Positions 30,243 to 37,683 of a stretch of DNA of 64,000 nt are shown piece after piece. Source of the DNA: Actinocatenispora sp963815125 (GTDB taxonomy: Bacteria > Actinomycetota > Actinomycetes > Mycobacteriales > Micromonosporaceae); contig CAWFFM010000002.1 of the NCBI GenBank assembly GCA_963815125.1, forward strand, positions 1,302,001 to 1,366,000. Direction: 5' to 3'. Each line of letters starts with the position of its first letter. Within the stretch, counting starts at the first letter, position 1. A program made the translations under genes and the position numbers. The notes beneath the pieces are model-generated. The model had not been told where the DNA came from, searched no databases, and saw only the letters and a program-made list of their open reading frames with translations.

Positions 30243-30995
30243 TCAGCCTTCGTTGACGAAGGGGCTGGCCGCGATCTCGGTGCCGTCGGCGAGAGTGGAG
30301 ATGACGAAGTCACCGAACACGTTCGGTGCCACTTTCTGAAGTTCCCGCAGGCAGGCGACCGCCAGGCCGCGGATCTCCACGTCGGCGTGCTCGGTGGCCC
30401 GCATCCCGACGAAGTGGCGCCAGGCCCGGTAGTTTCCGGTCACCACGATGCGCGTCTCGGTGGCGTTCGGTAGTACCGCCCGGGCGGCCTGCCGGGCCTG
30501 TTTGCGCCGCAGCGTCGCGTTGGGCAGGTCGGCGAACCGCTTCTCCAGGCCCTCCAACAGTTCGGTGTAGAGGCGTACCGCGGCCTCGGTGCCGGCCAGG
30601 AACTTGGCGTGCAGCTCCGGGTCGTCGGCGATCACGTCCGGTTCGACCATGCCGGCGTCACGCTCGGGTACGTAGCGCTGGGAGAGCTGGCTGTAGGAGA
30701 AGTGCCGGTGCCGGATCAACTCGTGGGTCAGCGACCTGGAGATGCCGGTGAGATAGAACGTCACGCTGCCGTGTTCCAGGACCGACAGGTGACCGACCTC
30801 CAGGATGTGGCGCAGGTATCCGGCGTTGGTGGCGGTGGCCGGATTCGGCTTCTTCCAGGACTGGTAGCAGGCCCGCCCGGCGAATTCGGCAAGCGCCTGC
30901 CCACCATCGGCATCGGTCGACCAGTCGACGTCCGTCGGCGGCGCGAACTGCGTCCAGGCGATGGGCCGCACGGTGGGCGGCACGATCTCGGGCAC
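30243..30995 (-). CDS. thyX: FAD-dependent thymidylate synthase ThyX
   Basis: Flavin-dependent methylation of dUMP to dTMP. The ThyX signature RHR-x7-S is present at residues 95-105 (RHRHFSYSQLS), with SVLEHGSVTFYL before it and the C-terminal RNATETRIVVTGNYRAWRHF-type stretch. At 250 residues it is full length. The GTG start has a good AAGGGGGAG site. It reads away from the operator array at 31089-31151 and could share control with the divergent operon, although its own promoter is not identified. dapA is 181 nt downstream on the same strand. Confidence 0.94.
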   Translation of the reverse strand: MPEIVPPTVRPIAWTQFAPPTDVDWSTDADGGQALAEFAGRACYQSWKKPNPATATNAGYLRHILEVGHLSVLEHGSVTFYLTGISRSLTHELIRHRHFSYSQLSQRYVPERDAGMVEPDVIADDPELHAKFLAGTEAAVRLYTELLEGLEKRFADLPNATLRRKQARQAARAVLPNATETRIVVTGNYRAWRHFVGMRATEHADVEIRGLAVACLRELQKVAPNVFGDFVISTLADGTEIAASPFVNEG

Positions 30996-31088
30996 AGGCT
31001 CCCCCTTGTGATTGCGCGAACGGCACCGGACCTGACGCAGGTCACCGCCGTGGATCCGACGGTACCGGTCGGCCGTTCACCGGTTCGC

Positions 31089-31152
31089 GTGACATCGGGT
31101 TCGATGTCACTATGACATTGACTGACGCCTAGTTAGATGTCATAGTGACGTC
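31089..31152 (+). promoter_or_regulatory. Strong promoter bracketed by two ATGTCA-N3-TGACRT dyads
   Basis: The promoter is TTGACT (31118-31123), 17 nt, CATAGT (31141-31146), and the first base of the ATG at 31153 is the expected start point. Dyad 1, ATGTCA-CTA-TGACAT (31104-31118), touches the -35 box. Dyad 2, ATGTCA-TAG-TGACGT (31137-31151), covers the -10 box and start point. Dyad centres are 33 bp apart, three helical turns. Viewed together, GTCACTATGACAT (31106-31118) and ATGTCATAGTGAC (31137-31149) are an exact 13-bp inverted repeat. A fifth TGACAT half-site at 31090-31095 makes a further 9-bp repeat, GTGACATCG-GGTT-CGATGTCAC. This is a repressor array by design. Confidence 0.85.
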
Positions 31153-31296
31153 ATGAGTACAGCGGAACTGCAGATGGAACTCTTTCGTCAGACCCGGCCC
31201 GACCGGTGGCGGGCAATGCATCGACGCCGCACCGCGCTGAGCCCTGCCCGGTTGGTTGACGTCATTCGTGGTGTCAGGATAGTGCCATGGATCTGA
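31153..31296 (+). CDS. Leaderless 47-codon ORF upstream of the RHH gene
   Basis: ATG at 31153 lies 6 nt after a strong -10 box, so the message would begin with the start codon. The predicted peptide is basic (about eleven Arg) and begins MSTAELQMELFRQTRPDRW. It ends 10 nt inside the next gene, so its translation would deliver ribosomes to the ATG at 31287. No family is recognised. Codon third positions are less GC-rich than in the neighbours, so it may be a regulatory or coupling peptide rather than a conserved protein. The alternative is a simple 134-nt leader. Confidence 0.45.
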   Translation: MSTAELQMELFRQTRPDRWRAMHRRRTALSPARLVDVIRGVRIVPWI

Positions 31297-31775
31297 ACCC
31301 GTACCTGGACAATCTCCGCCACGATCTTGAGGCCAGTGCCGCTCCCGGCGGCGAGGACGTCAGCCGTGCGGCCAGCCTGCTCGCCGGCTCACTGGAAGCC
31401 TCCGCCCGACTCTGTCTGTTGGAAGCACTGTCCGACGCGGCAGCCGAGATCACCACCAAACTGGACAACGCCTCGGTCGAGGTACGGCTCCGCGGCCGCG
31501 CGGCAGACCTCGTCGTCAGCGACCTGGCCCCAAGCACCCCGGCAGCCCCACCACCGCCGACCGAAACCGACAGCGGTGACGTGGCCCGCATCACGCTCCG
31601 GCTCCCCGAGCAGCTCAAGAGTTCCGTCGAGCGCGCCGCCTCCGCCGAAGGCATCTCCGTCAACGCCTGGCTGGTCCGAGCCATCGGCGCCGCGGTACAC
31701 GGAAACGCCACCCCGGGCAGCAGCGGTGGCCGTGCCCGGTTCGGGCGCCGACTGACCGGCTACGCCCAGGCCTGA
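31287..31775 (+). CDS. HicB-like ribbon-helix-helix protein
   Basis: Protein of 162 residues. Residues about 105-142 (ARITLRLPEQLKSSVERAASAEGISVNAWLVRAIGAAV) form an Arc/HicB-type ribbon-helix-helix, a dimeric DNA-binding fold used by antitoxin and plasmid-type repressors. The N-terminal 80 residues are helical and end in SVEVRLRGR; a Pro-rich linker follows. No HicA toxin gene is nearby. Such proteins bind tandem short repeats cooperatively, which suits the dyad array upstream, so autorepression is likely but inferred. An AGGAT site precedes the ATG. The DUF4097 gene follows after 70 nt. Confidence 0.75.
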   Translation: MDLNPYLDNLRHDLEASAAPGGEDVSRAASLLAGSLEASARLCLLEALSDAAAEITTKLDNASVEVRLRGRAADLVVSDLAPSTPAAPPPPTETDSGDVARITLRLPEQLKSSVERAASAEGISVNAWLVRAIGAAVHGNATPGSSGGRARFGRRLTGYAQA

Positions 31776-31845
31776 GCAGACAGGCACACGGTCAAGCAGC
31801 ACCGCACCGGGTCATCCGGTGCCTGAGCAGGAGAGCAGAGCAGTC

Positions 31846-32655
31846 ATGTACGAGTTTCCCTGTGACACCGCCGTGTCCACCGACATCCGTATCTCCGCCG
31901 GACGCTGTGACATCACCGCCGAGGAACGTTCCGATGTCACGGTGCAGGTGGATCCGGTCAACGCCCGCGACGAACGGTCCCGGCAGATGGCCGCCGACAC
32001 CATCGTCCAGTTCAGCGGCGACACCTTGCTGATCAAGACACCCGACACCAGTAGCGTGGGCTGGTTGTTCGGCCACCGCGGCGCTCAGGTACAGGTCACC
32101 ATCCACCTGCCCACGGACTCCGCCCTCGACGTCAAGGTCGCGTCCGCGGACCTCAACTGCACCGGCCAGGTCTCCAGACTCAGTGTCAACAACGCGTCCG
32201 GCAACGTCTACGCCGAGCGGGTCTCCGGCGATGTCTCCGCCACCAGCGCCTCCGGTGACATCCGGCTCGGCCAGGTGGACGGCGACATCAAGGTCAACGC
32301 GGCCTCCGGCGACCTGACCGTCGATTTCGCCGGTGGTGACATCACCAACCACTCAGCCAGTGGCGACACCTCGCTGGGCAGCGTCTGCGGAGTGGTGAAG
32401 GTCCGCAGCGCATCCGGTGACGTGCGGATCGGCAACGCCCGGTCCGGCAAGATCAAGGCGAGTACCGCGTCCGGCGACGTGACCGTCGGCGTACCGGCCG
32501 GTACCGGCGTCTGGTTGGATCTCAACACCGCGAGTGGCACTACGACCAGCGATCTCACCGTCGGGGCACAGACCCCGCTCAGCGGGCACGACCTGGAACT
32601 GCGGGTCAGTACGGCCAGTGGCGACATCGAGGTGCACCGGGTGGGCGCTGCCTGA
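31846..32655 (+). CDS. DUF4097-type beta-strand repeat protein
   Basis: Protein of 269 residues dominated by about seven imperfect repeats of the form (S/T)ASGD-(V/I)-x-(V/L), for example NNASGNVYAERVSGDVSATSASGDIRLGQ. This is the right-handed beta-solenoid-like DUF4097 (toastrack) pattern. There is no signal peptide or membrane segment, so it appears cytoplasmic, unlike many family members. Function is unknown. The ATG at 31846 has AGGAG 11-15 nt upstream; a GTG at 31819 is possible. It is last in the RHH operon and converges with the DUF2752 gene. Confidence 0.75.
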   Translation: MYEFPCDTAVSTDIRISAGRCDITAEERSDVTVQVDPVNARDERSRQMAADTIVQFSGDTLLIKTPDTSSVGWLFGHRGAQVQVTIHLPTDSALDVKVASADLNCTGQVSRLSVNNASGNVYAERVSGDVSATSASGDIRLGQVDGDIKVNAASGDLTVDFAGGDITNHSASGDTSLGSVCGVVKVRSASGDVRIGNARSGKIKASTASGDVTVGVPAGTGVWLDLNTASGTTTSDLTVGAQTPLSGHDLELRVSTASGDIEVHRVGAA

Positions 32656-32689
32656 TCAGGGCCGGCGTGGACCGGGCGGCGGGCGGCGC

Positions 32690-33217
32690 TCAGACGAACA
32701 GGTACGTGAACGGAGCCCACGGCAGGTTGCGCAGTACGGCGAAGACCAGCCAGCCACCCATGAACATGCCCAGCGCCGTCGGCGAGGCGCTGGGCATGGG
32801 CAGTCTGGTGCCGAACACCCGGTTCAGCGACCAGGCAACGTAGAGGTAGACCAGGAACGGGGCGGCGAACACCGCGATCATGTGGTTGCGCGCCGCCTCG
32901 GGCAGGTTGCCGTGCAGCAGATACCAGAACGCCCTGGTGCCACCACAACCCGGACAGTCCATCCCGGTCAGCGCGCGGAAGATGCAGCCACCGGTCGGGC
33001 CCGATTCGCCGGTGGTCGGATTGAACTTCTCCACGTAGGCCACGGTCATCCCGAAGCAGGCCAGCAACGCCATCGGCGCCAGCCAGGCGGGCCTGGTCGC
33101 CAGCGTGTGCATCAGCCGTGCCAGCCGACCGGGCGGCTTCACCGGATTGGCCGGGTACTGCCCGTAGGGCGCGGGCGGGACCGCGGATGCGGGCTGCGGC
33201 TGGACCACCGACGTCAT
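32690..33217 (-). CDS. DUF2752 membrane protein
   Basis: Membrane protein of 175 residues. The DUF2752 signature is clear: GCIFRALTGMDCPGCGGTRAFWYLLHGNLPEA, with the CPGCGGTRA motif following the first membrane span. Four hydrophobic segments and a Pro/Ala-rich N-terminal tail are present. Function unknown. The ATG at 33217 is chosen for its GAGTGG site and because the preceding 19 codons look non-coding. The gene converges with the DUF4097 gene across 34 nt. Confidence 0.8.
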   Translation of the reverse strand: MTSVVQPQPASAVPPAPYGQYPANPVKPPGRLARLMHTLATRPAWLAPMALLACFGMTVAYVEKFNPTTGESGPTGGCIFRALTGMDCPGCGGTRAFWYLLHGNLPEAARNHMIAVFAAPFLVYLYVAWSLNRVFGTRLPMPSASPTALGMFMGGWLVFAVLRNLPWAPFTYLFV

Positions 33218-33281
33218 CTGCCACTCAACCTCTCGTACCGGTAACCACCCCACCGTACCCGACCCATGCCGCACGTCCGGA

Positions 33282-34556
33282 TCAGCGGAGTTCGCCGGCC
33301 AGCGCGGGAGCGAGATCGCCCCGCTCGGGTATCGCGACAGAACTCAGGCCCAACCACTGCGCCAGGGTGCGCAGCTCCGCCGCAAGCTCCGTCACGACCC
33401 GGGCACTACCCCCCGCGACCGTGTTCTCCGGCTCACTCCACGCCGCCGGGATCCGTAGTATCCCGGCAGACCGGTCGGCCTTGAGATCGATGCGCGCCAC
33501 CAGCTGATCGTCCAGCAGGAACGGCAGGACGTAGTAGCCGTAGACCCGTTGCGGGGCCGGTACGTAGATCTCGATCCGGTAGGTGAAGCCGAACAGGCGC
33601 TCGGTCCGGGAGCGCTCCCAGATCAGCGGATCGAACGGGCTGACCAGGGTGCGCGCCCGGATCCTGTGCGGCCGTCGGGCGGCCGGGTCCAGGTAGGCGG
33701 GCTGACGCCAGCCGGACACCTGCACCGCGGTCAGTTCCCGTGCCTCGACCAGCTCGGCCACCGCCTGCCTGGCGGCCGGCCCCGGCAGCCGGAAGTAGTC
33801 ACGCAGATCGGACTCCGTGGCGACGCCGAGCGCGCCGGCGGCCACCCGTACCAGCTGCCGGTACGCGTCCTCGGGTGACGGGGTCGGAGCCGCCACGACG
33901 TGGGCCGGCAGCACCCGCTCGGTCAGGTCGTAGCGCCGCTCGAAACTGGGCAACCGGGCAGCCGAGGTGACCTCACCGGACCAGAACAGCCACTCCAGCG
34001 CCGTCTTGACGTCGCTCCAGTTCCAGCCCCAGTTCTCGGTGCCACGTGGGGTGTCACTCTGGATCTCCCGGGCCGTCAACGGGCCACGGTCGGCGACCTC
34101 GTCCCGTACCCACTGCACGAACCCGGGACGCTCGGCCGCCAGTCGCCGCATCCCGCCCCAGGCGTTGCGTTCGGCAGCAGCCATCCGCCAGCGCAATGCC
34201 GGCTGCAGCTCCACCGGCAGCAGAGATGCCTCATGCCCCCAGTACTCGAACAGCTCACGCGGCGCGACATGTGCGGCCCGGTCCAGCAACCGGGTCGGAT
34301 AGGGGCCGAGGCGGGAGTATGCGGGCAGATAGTGCGCGCGCTGCAGCACGTTCACCGAATCCATCTGGATCAACCCGATCCGGCGCAGCACCCGGCGCAG
34401 GTGCCGTACGTCCGGCCGCCCGGTGGGGCGTGGATCGGCGAACCCCTGCGCGGCCAGCGCGATCCGGCGTGCCGCCGGCAGCGACAGGCGGGGCAACCGG
34501 GCCGCCGCGACCTGGGCGGTACGGTTCGCCGGCTTTCTGGATCCTGCGAGCTTCAC
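33282..34556 (-). CDS. YcaQ/AlkZ-superfamily DNA glycosylase (HTH_42)
   Basis: Winged-helix protein of the HTH_42 family, which includes the interstrand-crosslink glycosylases YcaQ (AlkX) and AlkZ. The catalytic-motif region is visible as RIGLIQMDSVNVLQRAHYL near residue 55, giving Gln-x-Asp as in the YcaQ type rather than the Gln-x-Gln of AlkZ. Other hallmarks are FEYWGHEASLLP, WNWSDVKTALEWLFWSGEV and SPFDPLIWERSRTERLFGF. About 424 residues. The start is uncertain: GTG at 34556 gives the family N-terminus, and no strong ribosome site was found. It is divergent from the GNAT gene. Confidence 0.82.
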   Translation of the reverse strand: MKLAGSRKPANRTAQVAAARLPRLSLPAARRIALAAQGFADPRPTGRPDVRHLRRVLRRIGLIQMDSVNVLQRAHYLPAYSRLGPYPTRLLDRAAHVAPRELFEYWGHEASLLPVELQPALRWRMAAAERNAWGGMRRLAAERPGFVQWVRDEVADRGPLTAREIQSDTPRGTENWGWNWSDVKTALEWLFWSGEVTSAARLPSFERRYDLTERVLPAHVVAAPTPSPEDAYRQLVRVAAGALGVATESDLRDYFRLPGPAARQAVAELVEARELTAVQVSGWRQPAYLDPAARRPHRIRARTLVSPFDPLIWERSRTERLFGFTYRIEIYVPAPQRVYGYYVLPFLLDDQLVARIDLKADRSAGILRIPAAWSEPENTVAGGSARVVTELAAELRTLAQWLGLSSVAIPERGDLAPALAGELR

Positions 34557-34651
34557 GGTCCGCACGGTACCGCGCGGCTGGGACAGCCAGAGTCCCACAG
34601 TGCGCCGTACCGCCACCGGTACCCGACGCGGTCCGGCCGGGCCACCGGCCA

Positions 34652-34657
34652 TATCGT
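34652..34657 (+). promoter_or_regulatory. -10 box for leaderless GNAT gene
   Basis: TATCGT ends 7 nt before the ATG at 34665, without a ribosome site. The position fits a leaderless transcript. The -35 region (CGGTCC at 34629-34634) is poor. Confidence 0.4.
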
Positions 34658-34664
34658 GAAGCCC

Positions 34665-35237
34665 ATGGCGCTGGGATATGTCCGTACCGCACGGGCCGGA
34701 GAAGCCGCAGAGATCGCCCGGGTCCAGCTGGACACCTGGCGTGCCGCCTATACCCGGATCGTGCCCCCGCAGATCCTCGACCAGCTCGACGAGGCGACGC
34801 TCGCCCAACGATGGAACGAAGCGATCAACGACCCGCCATCGGCCCGCCACCACGTCCTGGTGGCGGTGGAACAGGCGACCGACAGCCATCTGGTCGGTTT
34901 CGCCGCCATCGGCCCAGCGGACGAAACCGCGCTCGCGCCCGAGGAGCCAGCCGACGCACTCGACCCCTCGACCACGGCCGCCATCACCGACCTGCTGGTC
35001 GAGCCACGATGGGGGCGACGCGGACACGGCAGCAGACTGCTCGCCGCCGCGGTGGACCTGTGGCGCGCGGACGGCCACCACCACGCCGTAGCCTGGCTGT
35101 TCGAGCGTGATCGGGCGACCCGGGCACTGCTACGCAGTTCCGGGTGGGAGCCCGACGGTGCGGCCCGGGCCCTGGACATGGACACCACTCTGGTGCGCCA
35201 GGTCCGACTGCACGTACGTCTCGACCCGGCCGACTGA
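34665..35237 (+). CDS. GNAT family N-acetyltransferase
   Basis: Protein of 190 residues with one acetyltransferase domain. The N-terminus is VRTARAGEAAEIARVQLDTWRAAYTRIVP, characteristic of the family. The acetyl-CoA loop is LLVEPRWGRRGHGSRLLAAAVDLW, and WLFERDRATRALLRSSGWEPDG ends the fold. The acceptor is unknown. The ATG has a TATCGT box 7 nt upstream, suggesting a leaderless message. It is divergent from the YcaQ-like gene and converges with dapB over about 30 nt. Confidence 0.85.
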   Translation: MALGYVRTARAGEAAEIARVQLDTWRAAYTRIVPPQILDQLDEATLAQRWNEAINDPPSARHHVLVAVEQATDSHLVGFAAIGPADETALAPEEPADALDPSTTAAITDLLVEPRWGRRGHGSRLLAAAVDLWRADGHHHAVAWLFERDRATRALLRSSGWEPDGAARALDMDTTLVRQVRLHVRLDPAD

Positions 35238-35268
35238 CCGCCCCGGGCCCGGTGGGCACGGGTCCGTC

Positions 35269-36048
35269 TCAGGCCTCGAGCAACGATCCGAGCCCGACCG
35301 TCAGTCCCGGAGTACGCAGTACGCCACGCACCGCCATCAACACGCCGGGCATGAACGACCGCCGGTCGTACGAGTCGTGCCGTACGGTCAGCGTCTCCCC
35401 CGCAGTGCCCAACAGGACCTCCTGATGTGCCACGAGGCCGGCGGAACGTACCGAATGCACCCGGATGCCGGCCACATCGGCGCCACGCGCACCGGGCATC
35501 GTCGTCTCGGTGGCGTCCGGTACCGCGCCCAGGCCGGCGCGCTGACGGGCCGCGGAGATCATCTCCGCGGTACGGATCGCCGTACCGCTGGGCGCGTCGA
35601 TCTTGTCCGGATGGTGCAGCTCGACGATCTCGGCCGACTCGAAGTACCGGGCGGCACGCTCGGCGAGTTCCATCATCAGTACCGCACCGATCGCGAAGTT
35701 CGGTGCGATGAGGACACCCACATCCGGCTTGACCGACAGCCATTCCCGTACCTGTTCGATACGTTCACTGGTGAACCCGGATGTGCCGATCACCGCAGAG
35801 ATGCCCTGGTCGATGCACCAGTGGAGGTTGTCCATCACCACATCGGGGTTGGTGAAGTCCACCACCACCTGGGCGGCGGCGTCGGAGACGTTGAACAGCC
35901 ACTCGCCCGAATCGACCATCGCGACGAGTTCCATGTCCGCCGCGCCGTCCACAGCGCGGCACACCTCGGTGCCCATCCGGCCGGCGGCACCGAGCACCCC
36001 CACCCGGATCGGTTGCTCGGACGCGACCTGCGCTGCCGCCTCGCTCAC
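35269..36048 (-). CDS. dapB: 4-hydroxy-tetrahydrodipicolinate reductase
   Basis: NAD(P)H-dependent reduction step of diaminopimelate/lysine synthesis, acting on the DapA product. The nucleotide-binding start is RVGVLGAAGRMGTEVCRAV. The catalytic His-Lys site is IVELHHPDKIDAPSGTAIRTAE near residue 165. At 259 residues it is complete. It follows the M16 peptidase gene on the minus strand after a gap of 123 nt that contains a 9-bp hairpin, and it forms the end of the pnp-M16-dapB order typical of actinobacteria. Confidence 0.94.
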   Translation of the reverse strand: MSEAAAQVASEQPIRVGVLGAAGRMGTEVCRAVDGAADMELVAMVDSGEWLFNVSDAAAQVVVDFTNPDVVMDNLHWCIDQGISAVIGTSGFTSERIEQVREWLSVKPDVGVLIAPNFAIGAVLMMELAERAARYFESAEIVELHHPDKIDAPSGTAIRTAEMISAARQRAGLGAVPDATETTMPGARGADVAGIRVHSVRSAGLVAHQEVLLGTAGETLTVRHDSYDRRSFMPGVLMAVRGVLRTPGLTVGLGSLLEA

Positions 36049-36134
36049 CCTGTTCCCCTGCCTGTCGTCGTCACCGCTGGCACCGGATCCGATGGCACCG
36101 GCCCCCTGCCTGGTTGGAGGTGATGGTAGACAAC

Positions 36135-36165
36135 CCGGCCGGGCCGACGGTGCCGACCCGGCCGG
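36135..36165 (-). terminator. Hairpin between the M16 gene and dapB
   Basis: CCGGCCGGG (36135-36143) pairs with CCCGGCCGG (36157-36165) around a 13-nt loop whose ends (CCGA...) may extend the stem. It lies just after the M16 stop codon and could attenuate transcription into dapB. Confidence 0.4.
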
Positions 36166-36171
36166 CGCCGG

Positions 36172-37545
36172 TCAGGTCCAGCCGAGCACCGTACCGAAGT
36201 CGTGATCGCCGAAGGGTCCGACAACCGCGAGTGACATCGTGCGCGACAGCAGGTCGGCGGCCACCTCGCGCACCTCATCCAGGGTCACCGCATCGATACG
36301 GGTGAGCATCTCGTCGACCGTCATCAGATCGCCGAAGAGCAGTTCGCCCTTGCCCAGCCGCGTCATCCGCGAGCCGGTGTCCTCCAGGCCCAGTACCAGC
36401 GAGCCTTTCATCATTCCCTTGCCCCGGGCGACCTCGGTTGCCGACAGACCGTCCCGGGCCACCGTGGCGAGCTCGTCGGCCACCAGCGACAACACCTCGT
36501 CAGCCTTGCCCGGGGCACAACCGGCATACACCCCGAACAGTCCGGCGTCGGAGAAATGGGTGTGGAAGGAGTACACCGAGTAGGCCAGTCCGCGCTTTTC
36601 CCGGATCTCCTGGAACAGCCGGCTGGACATGCCGCCGCCCAGGCTGTTGTTCAGCACACCGAGGGCGAAGCGACGCTCATCGGAACGCGGATAGCCGGCG
36701 CAGCCGAGGATCAGGTGGGCCTGCTCGGTGTCCTTCGCGTCCACCGCGATCCGACGCTGCCGGGTCGCTGCGGTACGGGCCGAACGGTGCGGCGCCGCCT
36801 TCGTCGCGGCGCCTTCAGCCGGCTGCGCCGTCTGCCCGAACGCCCTGCGGACCCAACGGGTCACCTTGGCATGGTCCAGATTCCCGGCCGCTGCGACCAC
36901 AATGGACGGAGCGGTGTAGTGGCGTCGGTAGAAGTCGCGTACCTGCCGGCGGGTCATCGCCGAAACGCTCTCCACCGTGCCGGAAACCAGTCGTCCCAAC
37001 GGATGCTGCCCGAAGACCGCTTCACAGAACAGGTCGTGCACCGCATCGCCCGGTTCGTCGTCGGTCATGGCGATCTCCTCGAGGATCACGCCACGCTCGG
37101 TCTCCACGTCCGCCGGTTCCAGTACCGAACTGGTCACCAGGTCGCCCAGTACGTCCACGGCGAGCGGCAGATCGTCGTCGAGCACCCGCGCGTAGTAGCA
37201 CGTGTACTCCTTGGTGGTGAACGCGTTCGTCTCACCACCCACCGCTTCGATCTCCGCGGAGATGTCCAGGGCGCTGCGCCGTTCGGTGCCCTTGAACAGC
37301 AGATGCTCCAGGAAGTGCGAGGCACCTGCCTGCCGGAGCGATTCGTCCCGGGAGCCCACCGAGACCCAGATACCGATCGACGCGCTGCGCATCGCGGGCA
37401 CCGCTTCGGTGATCACCCGCAACCCGCCGGGCAGTACGGTACGCCGGACCACCCCACCCAGCGGGTCGAGAGCCAGCGTCGTGGTGTGTGCCCGGGTAGC
37501 GGAGGTCTCCCGCCCGCTACCGTCCTTGCCGGTTCGCTCGCTCAC
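36172..37545 (-). CDS. M16-family zinc peptidase (processing-peptidase type)
   Basis: Metallopeptidase of 457 residues with the inverted zinc motif HxxEH (ASHFLEHLLFKGTERRSA, near residue 77) and the distal Glu in TERGVILEEIAMTDDEPGD. The second, inactive half is present (GGGMSSRLFQEIREKRGLAYSV). It resembles mitochondrial processing peptidase and Bacillus YmxG. The cellular substrate is unknown. An AGGAGGC site precedes the start. Its place directly after pnp is conserved in Gram-positive bacteria. Confidence 0.9.
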   Translation of the reverse strand: MSERTGKDGSGRETSATRAHTTTLALDPLGGVVRRTVLPGGLRVITEAVPAMRSASIGIWVSVGSRDESLRQAGASHFLEHLLFKGTERRSALDISAEIEAVGGETNAFTTKEYTCYYARVLDDDLPLAVDVLGDLVTSSVLEPADVETERGVILEEIAMTDDEPGDAVHDLFCEAVFGQHPLGRLVSGTVESVSAMTRRQVRDFYRRHYTAPSIVVAAAGNLDHAKVTRWVRRAFGQTAQPAEGAATKAAPHRSARTAATRQRRIAVDAKDTEQAHLILGCAGYPRSDERRFALGVLNNSLGGGMSSRLFQEIREKRGLAYSVYSFHTHFSDAGLFGVYAGCAPGKADEVLSLVADELATVARDGLSATEVARGKGMMKGSLVLGLEDTGSRMTRLGKGELLFGDLMTVDEMLTRIDAVTLDEVREVAADLLSRTMSLAVVGPFGDHDFGTVLGWT

Positions 37546-37645
37546 CGCGCCTCCTGTACGGCCGCCTCACGGCGGAAGTCGACATACACCGGGGCGCCGG
37601 ATCCCGGTGGGACCCGACGCCCCGGATGGACTGCCGTTCACCTGT

Positions 37646-37677
37646 CCGACCGTCGGCACGATCGTGCCGACGGTCGG
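37646..37677. terminator. 32-bp perfect palindrome after pnp
   Basis: CCGACCGTCGGCACGA (37646-37661) is followed directly by its exact reverse complement (37662-37677), with no spacer base. It begins 6 nt after the pnp stop. As RNA it would make a hairpin with a minimal loop, probably the pnp terminator or a 3' barrier to exonucleases. There is no U-tract. Confidence 0.7.
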
Positions 37678-37683
37678 CGGCTG

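Noticed and set aside
31287..31775. Classical HicAB toxin-antitoxin system
   Set aside because: The ribbon-helix-helix protein is HicB-like, but no HicA (double-stranded-RNA-binding toxin of about 60-80 residues) is encoded nearby. The 47-codon ORF does not resemble HicA.
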